This document shows, one piece after another, positions 1-7,606 of a DNA stretch of 64,000 bases. Numbering within the stretch: position 1 is the first letter of the stretch; each line of letters starts with the position of its first letter. A program made the translations under genes and the position numbers. The notes under the pieces were generated by a model, which was given only the letters and a program-made list of their open reading frames with translations, had not been told where the DNA came from and ran no database searches. Source of the DNA: Deinococcus arboris (GTDB lineage Bacteria; Deinococcota; Deinococci; Deinococcales; Deinococcaceae); NCBI RefSeq assembly GCF_009755355.1, contig NZ_WQLB01000001.1, forward strand, positions 1-64,000, in the 5' to 3' direction.

Positions 1-65
1 TAGATGCCCGCAAGAGAGCAGCCCCCTTGGTATAAGCTCGCACCGCCACCCCCCACATCTTCCAG

Positions 66-87
66 CCGCCTCCCGTGGGCGGTTTTT
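66..87 (+). terminator. Rho-independent terminator of an upstream gene
   Basis: CCGCC and GGCGG arms around a short loop are followed by a run of five T on the plus strand. It probably ends a plus-strand transcript whose gene lies left of the window; nothing in bases 1-65 reads as a supported gene. Confidence 0.6.
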
Positions 88-125
88 CATTCCCCTTCGG
101 AGGTGATCCATGCGACAACACAAAT

Positions 126-145
126 GGCCCCCAGATTTGGGGGCC
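126..145 (-). terminator. Hairpin terminator after the 164-604 gene
   Basis: A perfect GGCCCCC/GGGGGCC stem with loop AGATTT lies 19 bases past the stop codon of the minus-strand gene, and the minus strand then reads ATTTGTGTTGT. The T-tract is weak but the position fits. Confidence 0.55.
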
Positions 146-163
146 TCCATCATTCAGAACGGG

Positions 164-604
164 TTACTTCTTGGCTTTGCGGCCAGTCTTCTTGGTGCCA
201 GTGGCGCGGCTCTTGCCCAGCGCTTGCCCCTTGCTGTAGCTGGCTTCAATCTTGGCGCGGGTGGCCGCCGCCAGTTCTTTAAAGTCCACCAAGCCCGCTT
301 CAATGTTCTCCAGCGTCGCTTTGGGTTTGCTGCCCCGGCGGCCCGTGTTCAGGCCCTGATTGGTTTCGTCAAACCAAGCGTCAAACTCTGGCGTGTGGTC
401 AAAGACCATATCGCGCACCGTCTTGCTGTAGGTCTCGTCACTGCCCCGGCGGCTGAATTGCTTGGGCAGTTCAAAGCGGCTCGGCAGATCCGCAGCATCG
501 ATCTTACCTTCACGCACCGCGTCACGGAACTGCTTGATAAAAGCGTCGCTGCGCTGCGCGTTGGTCAGCTTCTCGATCTGTTCACTCAATTTGATGTACG
601 GCAT
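164..604 (-). CDS. Hypothetical protein with Lys-rich C-terminal tail
   Basis: A 146-residue soluble protein that I do not recognise. It starts with ATG at 604 and has normal high-GC third positions, which supports real coding. The N-terminal two thirds are mixed charged and probably helical; the last 20 residues are strongly basic (Lys, Arg, Thr, Gly), a tail type common in proteins that touch nucleic acid. That suggests, but does not show, DNA or RNA binding. No signal peptide or membrane segment is seen. It is followed by its own hairpin and lies inside the integrated element, so an accessory role is likely. Confidence 0.6.
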   Translation of the reverse strand: MPYIKLSEQIEKLTNAQRSDAFIKQFRDAVREGKIDAADLPSRFELPKQFSRRGSDETYSKTVRDMVFDHTPEFDAWFDETNQGLNTGRRGSKPKATLENIEAGLVDFKELAAATRAKIEASYSKGQALGKSRATGTKKTGRKAKK

Positions 605-714
605 ACGTGAAAGCCTACATCGTCTTGAATCAGTTGCACAGCACGAGGGGTGATTCTGAATGTCTTTATTGAGCGCATTCCCATTTGAGGAGAAACAATC
701 TCCCTAACAAAGTG

Positions 715-731
715 GCCCCCTTGGCGGGGGC
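715..731 (-). terminator. Hairpin terminator after the DUF1398 gene
   Basis: GCCCCC and GGGGGC arms surround a five-base loop just past the stop codon of the minus-strand gene at 741. The following T-tract is poor on both strands, so the site could serve either direction. Confidence 0.5.
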
Positions 732-740
732 TTTAGAAGC

Positions 741-1151
741 TTATACAGGAAGTTCAACGTGTGGATAGTGCTCAATGTACTGCTCGCCGTTGACGCCTAT
801 GTAAGTGCAGGTACGGCCTTCCAGATCCACGTGATACCGCACGACCCCGGCTTGCCAGCTGCCGGCCATAAATTCCGGGAACGTCGTTTCGCCGGCCTGA
901 TCCGCCCGGAGTGTGGCCACCAAGGCAGCCTCTTGGAAGGGCGGCACCACCGTTTTGCCCTGAGCAAGCGGTGGCCCCTGTTCCAGCACCGACCCTTCCG
1001 CCGTGACGTAGAGCATGGAGAAGGCCGGCACATCACAGTCCACCCGCTGCACGCCGACCTGACGTAGACATTCTGCGAGGTAGGGAAAGCCGCCGACCTT
1101 AGGGCGGATGGTGGCGGCACGCTGCTGAGCGACTTCAAGACGGTCAAGCAT
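741..1151 (-). CDS. DUF1398 family protein
   Basis: About 136 residues matching the DUF1398 family (E. coli YbcV type) by its conserved blocks: an early IRPKVGGFPYLAECL, a central VPPF..EAL, then the DQAGETTFPEF block and a C-terminal WQAGVVRYHVDLEGRTCTY stretch with GVNGEQYIE. Its biochemical function is not known. Start: the track from 1184 lacks a ribosome site, whereas GAGGTG at 1161-1166 sits nine bases before the ATG at 1151; an ATG at 1157 is too close. It is divergent from a MarR regulator with about 70 bases between them, a layout that usually means the regulator controls this gene. Confidence 0.85.
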   Translation of the reverse strand: MLDRLEVAQQRAATIRPKVGGFPYLAECLRQVGVQRVDCDVPAFSMLYVTAEGSVLEQGPPLAQGKTVVPPFQEAALVATLRADQAGETTFPEFMAGSWQAGVVRYHVDLEGRTCTYIGVNGEQYIEHYPHVELPV

Positions 1152-1208
1152 GGACATAGGCACCTCAGAGAGGAAAAGACGCATGACATCCCGGCAACGT
1201 CATGCAAA

Positions 1209-1220
1209 GATATAAACATC
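1209..1220. promoter_or_regulatory. Candidate MarR operator
   Basis: The AT-rich imperfect dyad GATATAAACATC lies directly before the MarR start codon and inside the divergent intergenic space. AT-rich dyads are typical MarR sites. It is short, so the call rests mainly on position. Confidence 0.4.
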
Positions 1221-1733
1221 ATGCCGAAACAGCAATATGTTGTCAAATCAGAGTGGGCGGGTCCAGACGTCATGGATGCCCTCATGGCTGACCTGTATGA
1301 GGCGGCCGGTGCGGCCCGGCGAGTGGGGGAACTGATCGCCGGCACCGAGCACCAGACACAAGTGCGCTGGCAAACGATGTACACGATTGCGGCCCAGCGC
1401 CTGACGGTGCCGCAGGTGGCCCGCCGGATGGGGGTCAGTCGCCAGAACGTCCAGCGGGTGGTGGGGGACCTGGAACGGGACGGGCTGGTGCGCTTTGAGG
1501 CCAACCCGGACCACCGCACGTCACCCCTGCTGGTGTTAACCGAAGAGGGCCAGCCGATCTTGGACCGTCTGAATGCCGCGGCGGCGCAGGCGCATCAGGT
1601 GCAACTCGAATGGTTGCCGGAAGCCGAAGTCGAGGCCACCCGACAAGCACTCCGGCAATTGACAGCCACTCTCCAGCGCTATGAAGCCTTCCATACGGAG
1701 GACCAGCCCAATTCACCTGAAGAGCAACTTTAA
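1221..1733 (+). CDS. MarR family transcriptional regulator
   Basis: A 170-residue winged helix-turn-helix protein. The N-terminal half is helical and would make the dimer core; around residues 60-105 there is a clear MarR DNA-binding region (LTVPQVARRMGVSRQNVQRVV as recognition helix, then the wing with the family's D-H-R-T motif and LVLTEEG). The C-terminal helices complete the dimer interface. The ligand cannot be predicted. It is divergent from the DUF1398 gene and probably represses both itself and that gene through the shared spacer. Confidence 0.88.
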   Translation: MPKQQYVVKSEWAGPDVMDALMADLYEAAGAARRVGELIAGTEHQTQVRWQTMYTIAAQRLTVPQVARRMGVSRQNVQRVVGDLERDGLVRFEANPDHRTSPLLVLTEEGQPILDRLNAAAAQAHQVQLEWLPEAEVEATRQALRQLTATLQRYEAFHTEDQPNSPEEQL

Positions 1734-1837
1734 GCGCGCCCCGTGTCATTCGGTGCTCCAGTGGGGCCAAACTCTGACCCATGAGTCAATGTGGCACTTA
1801 CCGGCGGATGCCCCACCCCAGCCTCTATCTTGCGGGT

Positions 1838-2059
1838 ATGCCCTGTCATACTCCGAAGGTCTTCGTGACGGTCAGCCACGTCGAGACAGGCGAGACCGTG
1901 CGGCAGTTGGGGCCCTATCAGAACGCAGCAGCGGCCCGGCGAGCCCTCTCGGCCTTCACTGGCCAGGCCATGACCTGGGAACGCACGGAGGACACCTGGC
2001 GCACGGAGAAGTACCCACTGGCGTACCACGTTCAGGCGGATAGCGTTGACGAATCCTGA
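1838..2059 (+). CDS. Small hypothetical protein
   Basis: About 73 residues. The open frame begins at 1781, but the ATG at 1838 gives a more protein-like start (VFVTVSHVETGE...). Alternating hydrophobic residues and a central Ala/Arg-rich helix suggest a small alpha-beta domain. Not recognised. It is followed after 25 bases by a good terminator, so it is probably a single transcription unit. The ribosome site is weak. Confidence 0.5.
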   Translation: MPCHTPKVFVTVSHVETGETVRQLGPYQNAAAARRALSAFTGQAMTWERTEDTWRTEKYPLAYHVQADSVDES

Positions 2060-2083
2060 ATACGGCGCTATGTTGGAGAAATC

Positions 2084-2109
2084 AAGGCGGCCTTCGGGTC
2101 GCCTTTTTC
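2084..2109 (+). terminator. Rho-independent terminator
   Basis: AAGGCG and CGCCTT arms with an inner GGCCTTCGGG loop are followed by TTTTT. It ends the small plus-strand gene at 2059. Confidence 0.75.
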
Positions 2110-2361
2110 GTTAGGATGAGCACGGGAGCCAGTTTCCCTAAGAGGTCGCCTTACTGGCGATCTATGGGAGCGGCCCGTATTCTTCGCTGCCGCTACGAGC
2201 GAAGGCACCTCAAGGGGCAACTATTGCCATATGACGACAGTCGCCCTCTGAGAGTGGGGGCTCAGTTTGAGCAGAGGTCAGGCTCTTTCATCTTGTCGCC
2301 AGCCCGAATCTACGACGGCGTTAACCTCCCCGCCACTTTCAGCCCTGTGCCAAGTAGAACG
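2110..2361. other. Intergenic stretch without a supported gene
   Basis: An 83-residue plus-strand open frame fills most of it (2116-2367), but its Arg-rich, low-complexity composition and lack of a ribosome site make it unconvincing. A small inverted repeat (GGTCGCC / GGCGATC near 2146-2162) is the only structure I see. Confidence 0.4.
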
Positions 2362-2841
2362 CTATGACGGGTGATGCCGTGAGTGCCCGTCTTTCCGCTG
2401 ACGGTACACCTGCAGGGCCTCCTGTAGCCGCTGACTCGCTTTCTCCGCAATGAGCAGGTTATGCGTTTTGACAGCTTCCTCCAGCAGCCAAATGAGGCGC
2501 GGCATCTCCGCCCCGTTGACTTTTCCGTCACTGACAATAAGGGGCGTAGGCACGCCGGAGGGCTGGTCACCACCCAATTGAGGAAAGTTCATTACCAATT
2601 CAGCGGTGATACGACGGCGAAGTGACTCTGCTCGGCGCATCAGGGTGAGACTGCGCCGCAATTGAAGACCGACGGCCCGCAGCCGGGCTGCCTCCTGTTG
2701 CCGGAAGGCATTCTCCCTAACGACTGCTTGTCGCGGCTGCGCCGCGCGGCGTTGAACCTGGGGACGGCGCACCCGCACCATGACCCGCACGCCGCCTGTC
2801 CCTGTCTTTGTAAACCGCACGCCTACCTGCACTTTCTTCAT
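2362..2841 (-). CDS. Hypothetical basic protein
   Basis: A 159-residue protein not recognised. The first half is very rich in Arg and Gln with a helical pattern (residues about 20-80), the second half has a short Pro/Gly break and then an amphipathic helix region. The basic N-terminal part could bind nucleic acid or phospholipid, but no motif proves it. ATG at 2841 is preceded by GAGGTC only one base away, so a downstream start is possible. Confidence 0.5.
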   Translation of the reverse strand: MKKVQVGVRFTKTGTGGVRVMVRVRRPQVQRRAAQPRQAVVRENAFRQQEAARLRAVGLQLRRSLTLMRRAESLRRRITAELVMNFPQLGGDQPSGVPTPLIVSDGKVNGAEMPRLIWLLEEAVKTHNLLIAEKASQRLQEALQVYRQRKDGHSRHHPS

Positions 2842-2919
2842 GACCTCAGTGTGTGGGGGGGCGTGACAGTGGCGATCCTACATGTTGGCGAGAATATTCC
2901 AAGCTTCAACGCAAAGTTA

Positions 2920-3390
2920 TTAATTGCAGAATACTTCAAACAAAGTTCTTGATGCTTTTTTCGTTCTATAGATGCCAAATCTGAATTGAACCTTCCTGTT
3001 TTTGGTATATAATCTAATGAGCACCCCTACACCTAATTCAGACCCCATTGTTTGCTCTTCCACAGAACCGTATATTACAGAAAACAAATCATCTATGGAC
3101 CCAGGCTCGAAGATATACCCCTCACTGCTTCTATCAATTATCTTGCCTATCGGCAATGCATTTGCAAACACTTTGCCTAAGTGCATTGGTTCAAATATCG
3201 CAGATTCCAGATACACAGACTCATTATTAATATTTGCCACCATTAGACAGTCGCAAGCATCTGAATCTACAATATCGTGGCGTTTTCTTTGCGCAGATAT
3301 CAAGATCACGCCTTCAATCTGTTTAATTACCCTAAGGTATCTAGGTGAATCTTCTAATTCCGATAAAGGTTTACTCTTTTGGCTCGTCAT
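2920..3390 (-). CDS. AT-rich hypothetical cargo protein
   Basis: A 156-residue soluble protein with no family that I recognise. The start is well supported: AGAGG eight bases before ATG at 3390. Base composition is plainly different from its surroundings (many AT third positions, codons such as TTA, ATA and AAA), so it was probably acquired separately from the rest of the element. Sequence features: an early isoleucine-rich strand, a conserved-looking DSDACDCL stretch, and beta-strand-like alternation near the C-terminus. AT-rich single genes in such positions are often defence or exclusion genes, but nothing here shows that. Confidence 0.65.
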   Translation of the reverse strand: MTSQKSKPLSELEDSPRYLRVIKQIEGVILISAQRKRHDIVDSDACDCLMVANINNESVYLESAIFEPMHLGKVFANALPIGKIIDRSSEGYIFEPGSIDDLFSVIYGSVEEQTMGSELGVGVLIRLYTKNRKVQFRFGIYRTKKASRTLFEVFCN

Positions 3391-3419
3391 GATTTAACCT
3401 CTGCAAACTAGAAGACTAA

Positions 3420-3626
3420 TCACTCCGCTTCCACCGTTAGGCGCAAGTCTAGGGCTTCAAGGATGGCGGCCCAGATGCCCGGCACCTGCCCCCCGCCGTC
3501 CTTCCCAGTGTTGAGGGCGCGGGTTATCGCCTGAGGAGTCTTGCCCGTAGCGCGGGCAAGGTCTGCCCGGCTTAGCCCCTTCTCCCTCAGGCGGGCGTCT
3601 ACCTTCGCCCGTATCTCGTCATTCAT
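3420..3626 (-). CDS. XRE family repressor, Cro/CI type
   Basis: A 68-residue single-domain helix-turn-helix protein. Residues about 8-40 carry the pattern (REKGLSRADLARATGKTPQAITRAL), with helix 2 and the recognition helix clearly separated; there is no C-terminal sensor domain, so it is closer to Cro than to a full CI repressor. It is divergent from the plus-strand group beginning at 3776 and about 150 bases of spacer hold a double dyad operator (3655-3690). The likely job is a switch between the two directions of transcription of the element. Confidence 0.85.
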   Translation of the reverse strand: MNDEIRAKVDARLREKGLSRADLARATGKTPQAITRALNTGKDGGGQVPGIWAAILEALDLRLTVEAE

Positions 3627-3654
3627 GCGGGCACCTTAACACTTCTCGGTCATA

Positions 3655-3690
3655 ACCGGAAGTCGGTTGCAGAACTGCCCGACTTCCGGT
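3655..3690. promoter_or_regulatory. Double dyad operator of the XRE switch
   Basis: ACCGGAAGTCGG at 3655-3666 and its exact reverse complement CCGACTTCCGGT at 3679-3690 are separated by 12 bases. Each half is itself a near-palindrome (ACCG-N5-CGGT), and their centres are 24 bases apart, about two helical turns. This is the layout of paired repressor sites and it lies in the divergent promoter region. Confidence 0.7.
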
Positions 3691-3775
3691 AACATACCCT
3701 CAACAGAAAGAGACGCCTCATCCGCCAAGATTCCGCGTCCCTGACTGACTCCACCGCAGTAACGAAAGGAGCACC

Positions 3776-4201
3776 GTGAACGATACCACCCCCCGCGCCC
3801 TCACCCGCACCTGGGCCACTGTGACCCACTGCCGCGCCTACGACGAAGACTGGGGGACTGTGCAGGCCACCGTCACCCTGACCCGCACCCCAGCGGGCAT
3901 CGAGGCCACCGTCAACGGCGAAGCGTGCGAACTGACTCACGCCCTGAGCATCCTGCGCGGCGCCGACACCGTGAGCGTTACAGCCGAGACGCTGGAGCCC
4001 GCCCCCATCGGCAGGCCCCGTGCGGCCAAGCTACACCGCCTCATGGCCCGCGCTGGCGTGCCCAGTGGTGAGCACTACGGCTTTGCCAGGGCCGCGCTCG
4101 ACCGCCCGGTGTTCAGCCTGGCCGCCCTGACCGAAGGCGAAGCCCGGCAGGTCTGGAGCTTCCTGCGCGCCACTTTCCCCAGCGTGGCCCGCGCGGCCTG
4201 A
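3776..4201 (+). CDS. Hypothetical element protein, first gene of plus group
   Basis: A 141-residue protein beginning at GTG 3776 with AAAGGAG four bases upstream. The N-terminal half looks like a small beta domain (VQATVTLTRTPAGIEATV). The last 50 residues have a helical pattern (LHRLMARAGV...SLAALTEGEARQVWSFL) resembling the module seen in phage GemA/DUF1018-like and similar recombination-associated proteins; this is a weak resemblance, not an assignment. It is the first gene downstream of the XRE switch, so it is probably an early gene of the element. Confidence 0.65.
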   Translation: MNDTTPRALTRTWATVTHCRAYDEDWGTVQATVTLTRTPAGIEATVNGEACELTHALSILRGADTVSVTAETLEPAPIGRPRAAKLHRLMARAGVPSGEHYGFARAALDRPVFSLAALTEGEARQVWSFLRATFPSVARAA

Positions 4202-4236
4202 AGCCCTCCAGGGGGGCGCGTTCTGCCGTCCTGGCG

Positions 4237-4261
4237 CCACTCGCGTTTGAAACGCGAGTGG
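4237..4261. repeat. Perfect 25-base palindrome
   Basis: CCACTCGCGTTT, one G, then AAACGCGAGTGG. It lies in the 330-base gap 4202-4531, 36 bases past the stop of the previous gene, and is not followed by a T-tract. It could be a transcript-end or processing hairpin or a protein-binding site. Otherwise I see no supported gene in this gap; a 70-residue open frame at 4335-4547 looks like noise. Confidence 0.6.
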
Positions 4262-4531
4262 TCTCCCCCACCCCTCGAAGCCCTGACTGCCTAGCCCCTG
4301 CCCCCGGCGAGAGGAAAGACGTCCGCGCGCCCCTTTGCCCCCGCTTCGAGGGTCCACACACCGAAGGACACCTCACGCTATGACGCGCCTGTGCCTGGCA
4401 TCTGGGCTGTGTCTTCGCCCTTCGCACCGCCCCACCCGCTCACCTTCACCTCCTGGTCGTCTGCCTCATATGTGCAGGCTTCCTTGTCCTGGCCTCTGCC
4501 CTTCGCCACCTGACCCCCAAAGGAAGCGACC

Positions 4532-5221
4532 ATGCCCCATCCAGTGACCATTGAAGGCCCCCGCCCCATCCCGACCCCCTGGGGCCCCTGCGAAGACTGC
4601 GGCGGTGCTCACGGCCTGCCCCTCGCTCTCCCAGACGGCGGGCGAGACATGACGCTGTGCCCAGCCTGTTACACCTGGCGCGCACAGGCACAGGCCGCTG
4701 AAGCGCATCTCACCGCGCTGGCGGCGCCCATCGTCGGTGCATGGGCCGCCTACTGGACCACAGCGGGGGTGCCGCTTGAGGATCTGGCCGCCATCGTGAA
4801 CAGCCTGAGCGGCGCCGACCTGGCCGACGAGTACGGCGACGCTTACCGTACCCGCACCTTGCGTGCTCTGCGCTGGGCACACCGCGCACCTGCCGAAGTG
4901 GCGCCGCCTATGCCGGCCCTGCGCACGGAGGTCACGTCAGAGGACCTGCCCACCCTGGCTGAATGGCGCCCCGCTCACCCTGAGGGCGGTATTCCCCGTC
5001 CTTTCTTTATCAGTCGTGACGGGCGGGCGCGGACCCTGTATCCCACCGCCGACACCATGACTGTGCTGCACGCAGACGGATCGCGCACCCTCCTGCTGAC
5101 GGGCTACCGGGGGCACACCACAGGCGCCTTGGGCGGCCCTGCGGGTTACCAGGTGCCCGCCGAGTTGTGGCCTCAAGTCCAGGCCGCGCTGAACAGCGAG
5201 GGTGAAGGTGGCATGGGATGA
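4532..5221 (+). CDS. Hypothetical protein with zinc-ribbon-like N-terminus
   Basis: A 229-residue protein. AAAGGA is eight bases before the ATG at 4532. Residues 20-48 hold a CxxC...CxxC pair (CEDC and CPAC), the layout of a zinc ribbon, so DNA or protein binding is plausible. The middle is Ala-rich and helical; the C-terminal 70 residues look like a small beta domain. Not recognised further. The next gene starts inside its stop codon (ATGA), so the two are translationally coupled. Confidence 0.7.
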   Translation: MPHPVTIEGPRPIPTPWGPCEDCGGAHGLPLALPDGGRDMTLCPACYTWRAQAQAAEAHLTALAAPIVGAWAAYWTTAGVPLEDLAAIVNSLSGADLADEYGDAYRTRTLRALRWAHRAPAEVAPPMPALRTEVTSEDLPTLAEWRPAHPEGGIPRPFFISRDGRARTLYPTADTMTVLHADGSRTLLLTGYRGHTTGALGGPAGYQVPAELWPQVQAALNSEGEGGMG

Positions 5222-5655
5222 GCCGGAAGCGCCGCCCACAGCTGACGATTGCCCGGCCTGCCAAGGCCCGCCCACGTCCTCTCTTCGCCGGCGCAATGAC
5301 CCTGCGCGCCTTCGGGCTCCTTTTCGAGGGCGACGGCCGCCCTGCGCTCTACCTTTGCGCTGATGACCACGGTGGTCTCCCTCAACTGTACCGTATCCCT
5401 GAAGACGCTCAGATCACGGTGAAGGCACCCCGTCCCCTCCCTGAAGGGGCAGGCCGCGTCTTTCTGCCTGCTGGCTCAGCGGTGACCTTTCAGACGCCCG
5501 ACGGGCGCATCACAGTGCTGGCTCTGCACGCCGTCAGACTGTGCCGTGAGGTGCTTGAAGCTCTCGAAGGCCACGCGCAGGCGGTCAAAGCCTGGCAGGC
5601 CGCCCGCGCGGCTTTCGAGGCCGGCGAAGAGAAACATCAATCCGGCGCTGCGTAG
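5218..5655 (+). CDS. Hypothetical protein coupled to the zinc-ribbon protein
   Basis: A 145-residue protein whose ATG overlaps the previous stop by four bases. The first 20 residues are basic; residues 30-100 look beta-rich with an LPAGSAVTF turn; the C-terminus is an Ala/Glu helix ending in acidic residues. Not recognised. The overlap implies that it works with, or at the same dose as, the protein before it. Confidence 0.65.
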   Translation: MSRKRRPQLTIARPAKARPRPLFAGAMTLRAFGLLFEGDGRPALYLCADDHGGLPQLYRIPEDAQITVKAPRPLPEGAGRVFLPAGSAVTFQTPDGRITVLALHAVRLCREVLEALEGHAQAVKAWQAARAAFEAGEEKHQSGAA

Positions 5656-5709
5656 ACCACTCTGAACACCAGTACCACCGGCTCTCCTCCTCTCCCAACG
5701 TTGCTTTCA

Positions 5710-5752
5710 CCCCAGGCGCTCTGGCCCCTTTCCTTCGCCAGAAAGCCTGGGG
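5710..5752 (+). promoter_or_regulatory. Two-tier leader hairpin before the 313-residue gene
   Basis: CCCCAGGC (5710-5717) pairs with GCCTGGGG (5745-5752), and inside it CTGGC pairs with GCCAG across an 11-base loop. The structure ends nine bases before the AAAGGAA ribosome site of the gene at 5772, so it could control its translation or close the upstream transcript. Confidence 0.5.
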
Positions 5753-5771
5753 CAACCACCAAAGGAATCCC

Positions 5772-6713
5772 ATGAGCGAACACCCTGATCTGACCCCCTA
5801 CCTTCACGGCCTGAACCCTGATCCGGCCGCCATGACAGACGCCCGCGCCTTCGCTCTCATGCTGCCCGAAGCCCCGCGCCTGGGGGCACGCCTCGAAGAC
5901 CTCATCATGTGTTTCGCCTACTTCGTCCAGCAGCACACCGGACCTCGTCTGCCGGGTGGCCACACCGAAGCCCTGAACACCTTCCGCTTCGCCGTCTCGG
6001 GGCTCTATGCCCTGTTGGAAGACGACCGGGGTGGCCAGGTGGACGCTTTCGCCACTATGGCCCGTGCTCAGCTGTGGGCAGCGGACAAGTGCCGGCAAGC
6101 CGCCATTGACCTCAGCGCCGAAGACGCACGGGGCGCCAGTGCCCACGACTTGGAAGGCTTCGTCATTGAAAACGTAGGATTGGTGCGCCTTTGGCACGAC
6201 TGCCCCTCCGGACTGCACGCCTGGACGGTCCAACAGGAGGACCTGGGCCGCGTGATGGAGGCCGGCCGCCTGGCCGCCTGGTGGGTGGTGTCTCGACTGC
6301 TCGAAACCGCGCTCACCCTTGAGGACGGAGACGCGGAAACCATGACCGCGCAGATCTTGCAAGGCTTTGAACGACCCTGGCCCGGCCGCACGGTGCGCGC
6401 TGATCCTCTCGCCACTGACCTTCCTTTCCCGGACCCACTGCCCAGAATGGGAAAAGACCCTGTGTACACCGTGGACTATGTTGAAGTTCTAGGTGGCGGG
6501 CGCGTGCGGCTGTGCATGGGCGGCGGCGAAGACTACGAAGCCACCCGCGAGGGCAGCACACTGACCCCCCTGCCGGATGGTGCAGGCTTCCTGCTTCTGA
6601 CCGTGGAGGGCGAGCCCATGACAGTGAGGCTCACCCCCGAGGACCGCCAGACGGTCGGTCAGGTCTTCGGGTGGGCCGACGGCGAAGGCGGGCAGGCTTC
6701 ACCCCTGAACTGA
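5772..6713 (+). CDS. Hypothetical element protein, 313 residues
   Basis: Last gene of the plus-strand group. ATG at 5772 follows AAAGGAATCCC. Residues 1-190 look helical, with a run of hydrophobic positions near 40-60 and 155-185 but no true membrane segment; after a Pro-rich linker (about 205-220) the last 90 residues look like a small beta domain ending in GWADGEGG. I do not recognise either part. It stands alone downstream of a structured leader, so its expression may be set separately from the genes before it. Confidence 0.65.
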   Translation: MSEHPDLTPYLHGLNPDPAAMTDARAFALMLPEAPRLGARLEDLIMCFAYFVQQHTGPRLPGGHTEALNTFRFAVSGLYALLEDDRGGQVDAFATMARAQLWAADKCRQAAIDLSAEDARGASAHDLEGFVIENVGLVRLWHDCPSGLHAWTVQQEDLGRVMEAGRLAAWWVVSRLLETALTLEDGDAETMTAQILQGFERPWPGRTVRADPLATDLPFPDPLPRMGKDPVYTVDYVEVLGGGRVRLCMGGGEDYEATREGSTLTPLPDGAGFLLLTVEGEPMTVRLTPEDRQTVGQVFGWADGEGGQASPLN

Positions 6714-7013
6714 GAGCAGACCCTCCCGGCCGCATGTGGGAGGCCACGCAGGAACGGCGCTGAAGGAAAGGGTGTCAGAGCGCGTTAGAAGCGCCTCATG
6801 CTCGGGAAAACGCCGGGAAGCTGAGGCGCGTATAGCTGCTGAGGTAGGGGCCGGATACATAAGACACTGTCCGGTTCCCACCTGGGCGCACATCTTTGCT
6901 TCGCCGCACACTGCACGAGATGTAGGCCCACTGAACGGCGGCGCCGCATGAGACACATGGACCAAATTGAGACAGGTTGCCCCATCCCGCTGTCCCTAAT
7001 CTGGGCCTGCCCT
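6714..7013. other. Convergent gap with inverted repeats, no gene seen
   Basis: The plus group ends at 6713 and a minus gene ends at 7014. The gap holds GCGCCTCA/TGAGGCGC (6791-6798 and 6832-6839, 33-base spacer), CCTCCC/GGGAGG near 6724-6743 and CCGGA/TCCGG at 6851-6874. None has a T-tract. I see no protein gene here. Confidence 0.45.
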
Positions 7014-7337
7014 TCACAAGGCGTCGATCAAGACGCGGCGAAGGGACCGCATGGAGCGCTGCCCCAGCAGGCGCGCCGTGACCAATTGCCGGTCTTCTGA
7101 CCATAGTGCTGTCCAAGTTTGGCGCGCCGCTGCCACGTCCCCTGGCAGGCCCCACCGCTGCCCGTGCCGTCCGTAACCCAGGCAGGTCACCTGCCCTGCA
7201 GCGGCCAGGCCTCGCAGCGCCCGGCGCGTGCTGGCTTCACTTGCTCCAGCATGAAGGGCCAGAGTGTGGGCGTCCAGCAACCCACCAGCCAGCATCCCCA
7301 GGATGGAGCGCTGCACCCGCCCAGGTCCTCGGCTCAT
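7014..7337 (-). CDS. Small winged-helix DNA-binding protein
   Basis: About 107 residues from ATG 7337; the longer frame to 7424 adds a Cys-rich stretch with no ribosome site and is rejected. Residues 5-55 read as a helix-turn-helix with wing (VQRSILGMLAGG, then HTLALHAGASEASTRRALRGL, then AAGQVTCLGYGRHGQRWGL), similar in style to replication or transcription regulators of plasmids and phages. The C-terminal half is Arg-rich. It has its own upstream region and is separate from the long minus-strand operon. Confidence 0.65.
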   Translation of the reverse strand: MSRGPGRVQRSILGMLAGGLLDAHTLALHAGASEASTRRALRGLAAAGQVTCLGYGRHGQRWGLPGDVAAARQTWTALWSEDRQLVTARLLGQRSMRSLRRVLIDAL

Positions 7338-7606
7338 GGCCTCAGTGTGGCAGCCCACATGGGCCAGCACCCCAGACGGCAAACCCCATGCAGAGTGCAC
7401 GCGCGAGCAGCAGCAGCAGCACACTTACGGTTCTTTCTTCGCCGGTTTGAGGGCACAGCTCGTTCACCCGACCCCGCGCGCAGACGGCGAAAAGCAACCG
7501 TGGACCTGCAGCTGGAACCGCATAGTGGGCGGATGTTCATGCTGATAAACGACAACATTCAGCACACCTCAAAGCCTCAACCGCTCCTTTTGCCAAACGG
7601 GAAAAA

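Noticed and set aside
2116..2367. 83-residue plus-strand frame after a terminator
   Set aside because: Low-complexity Arg/Ser/Pro composition, no ribosome site and no pattern of a real protein; treated as intergenic.
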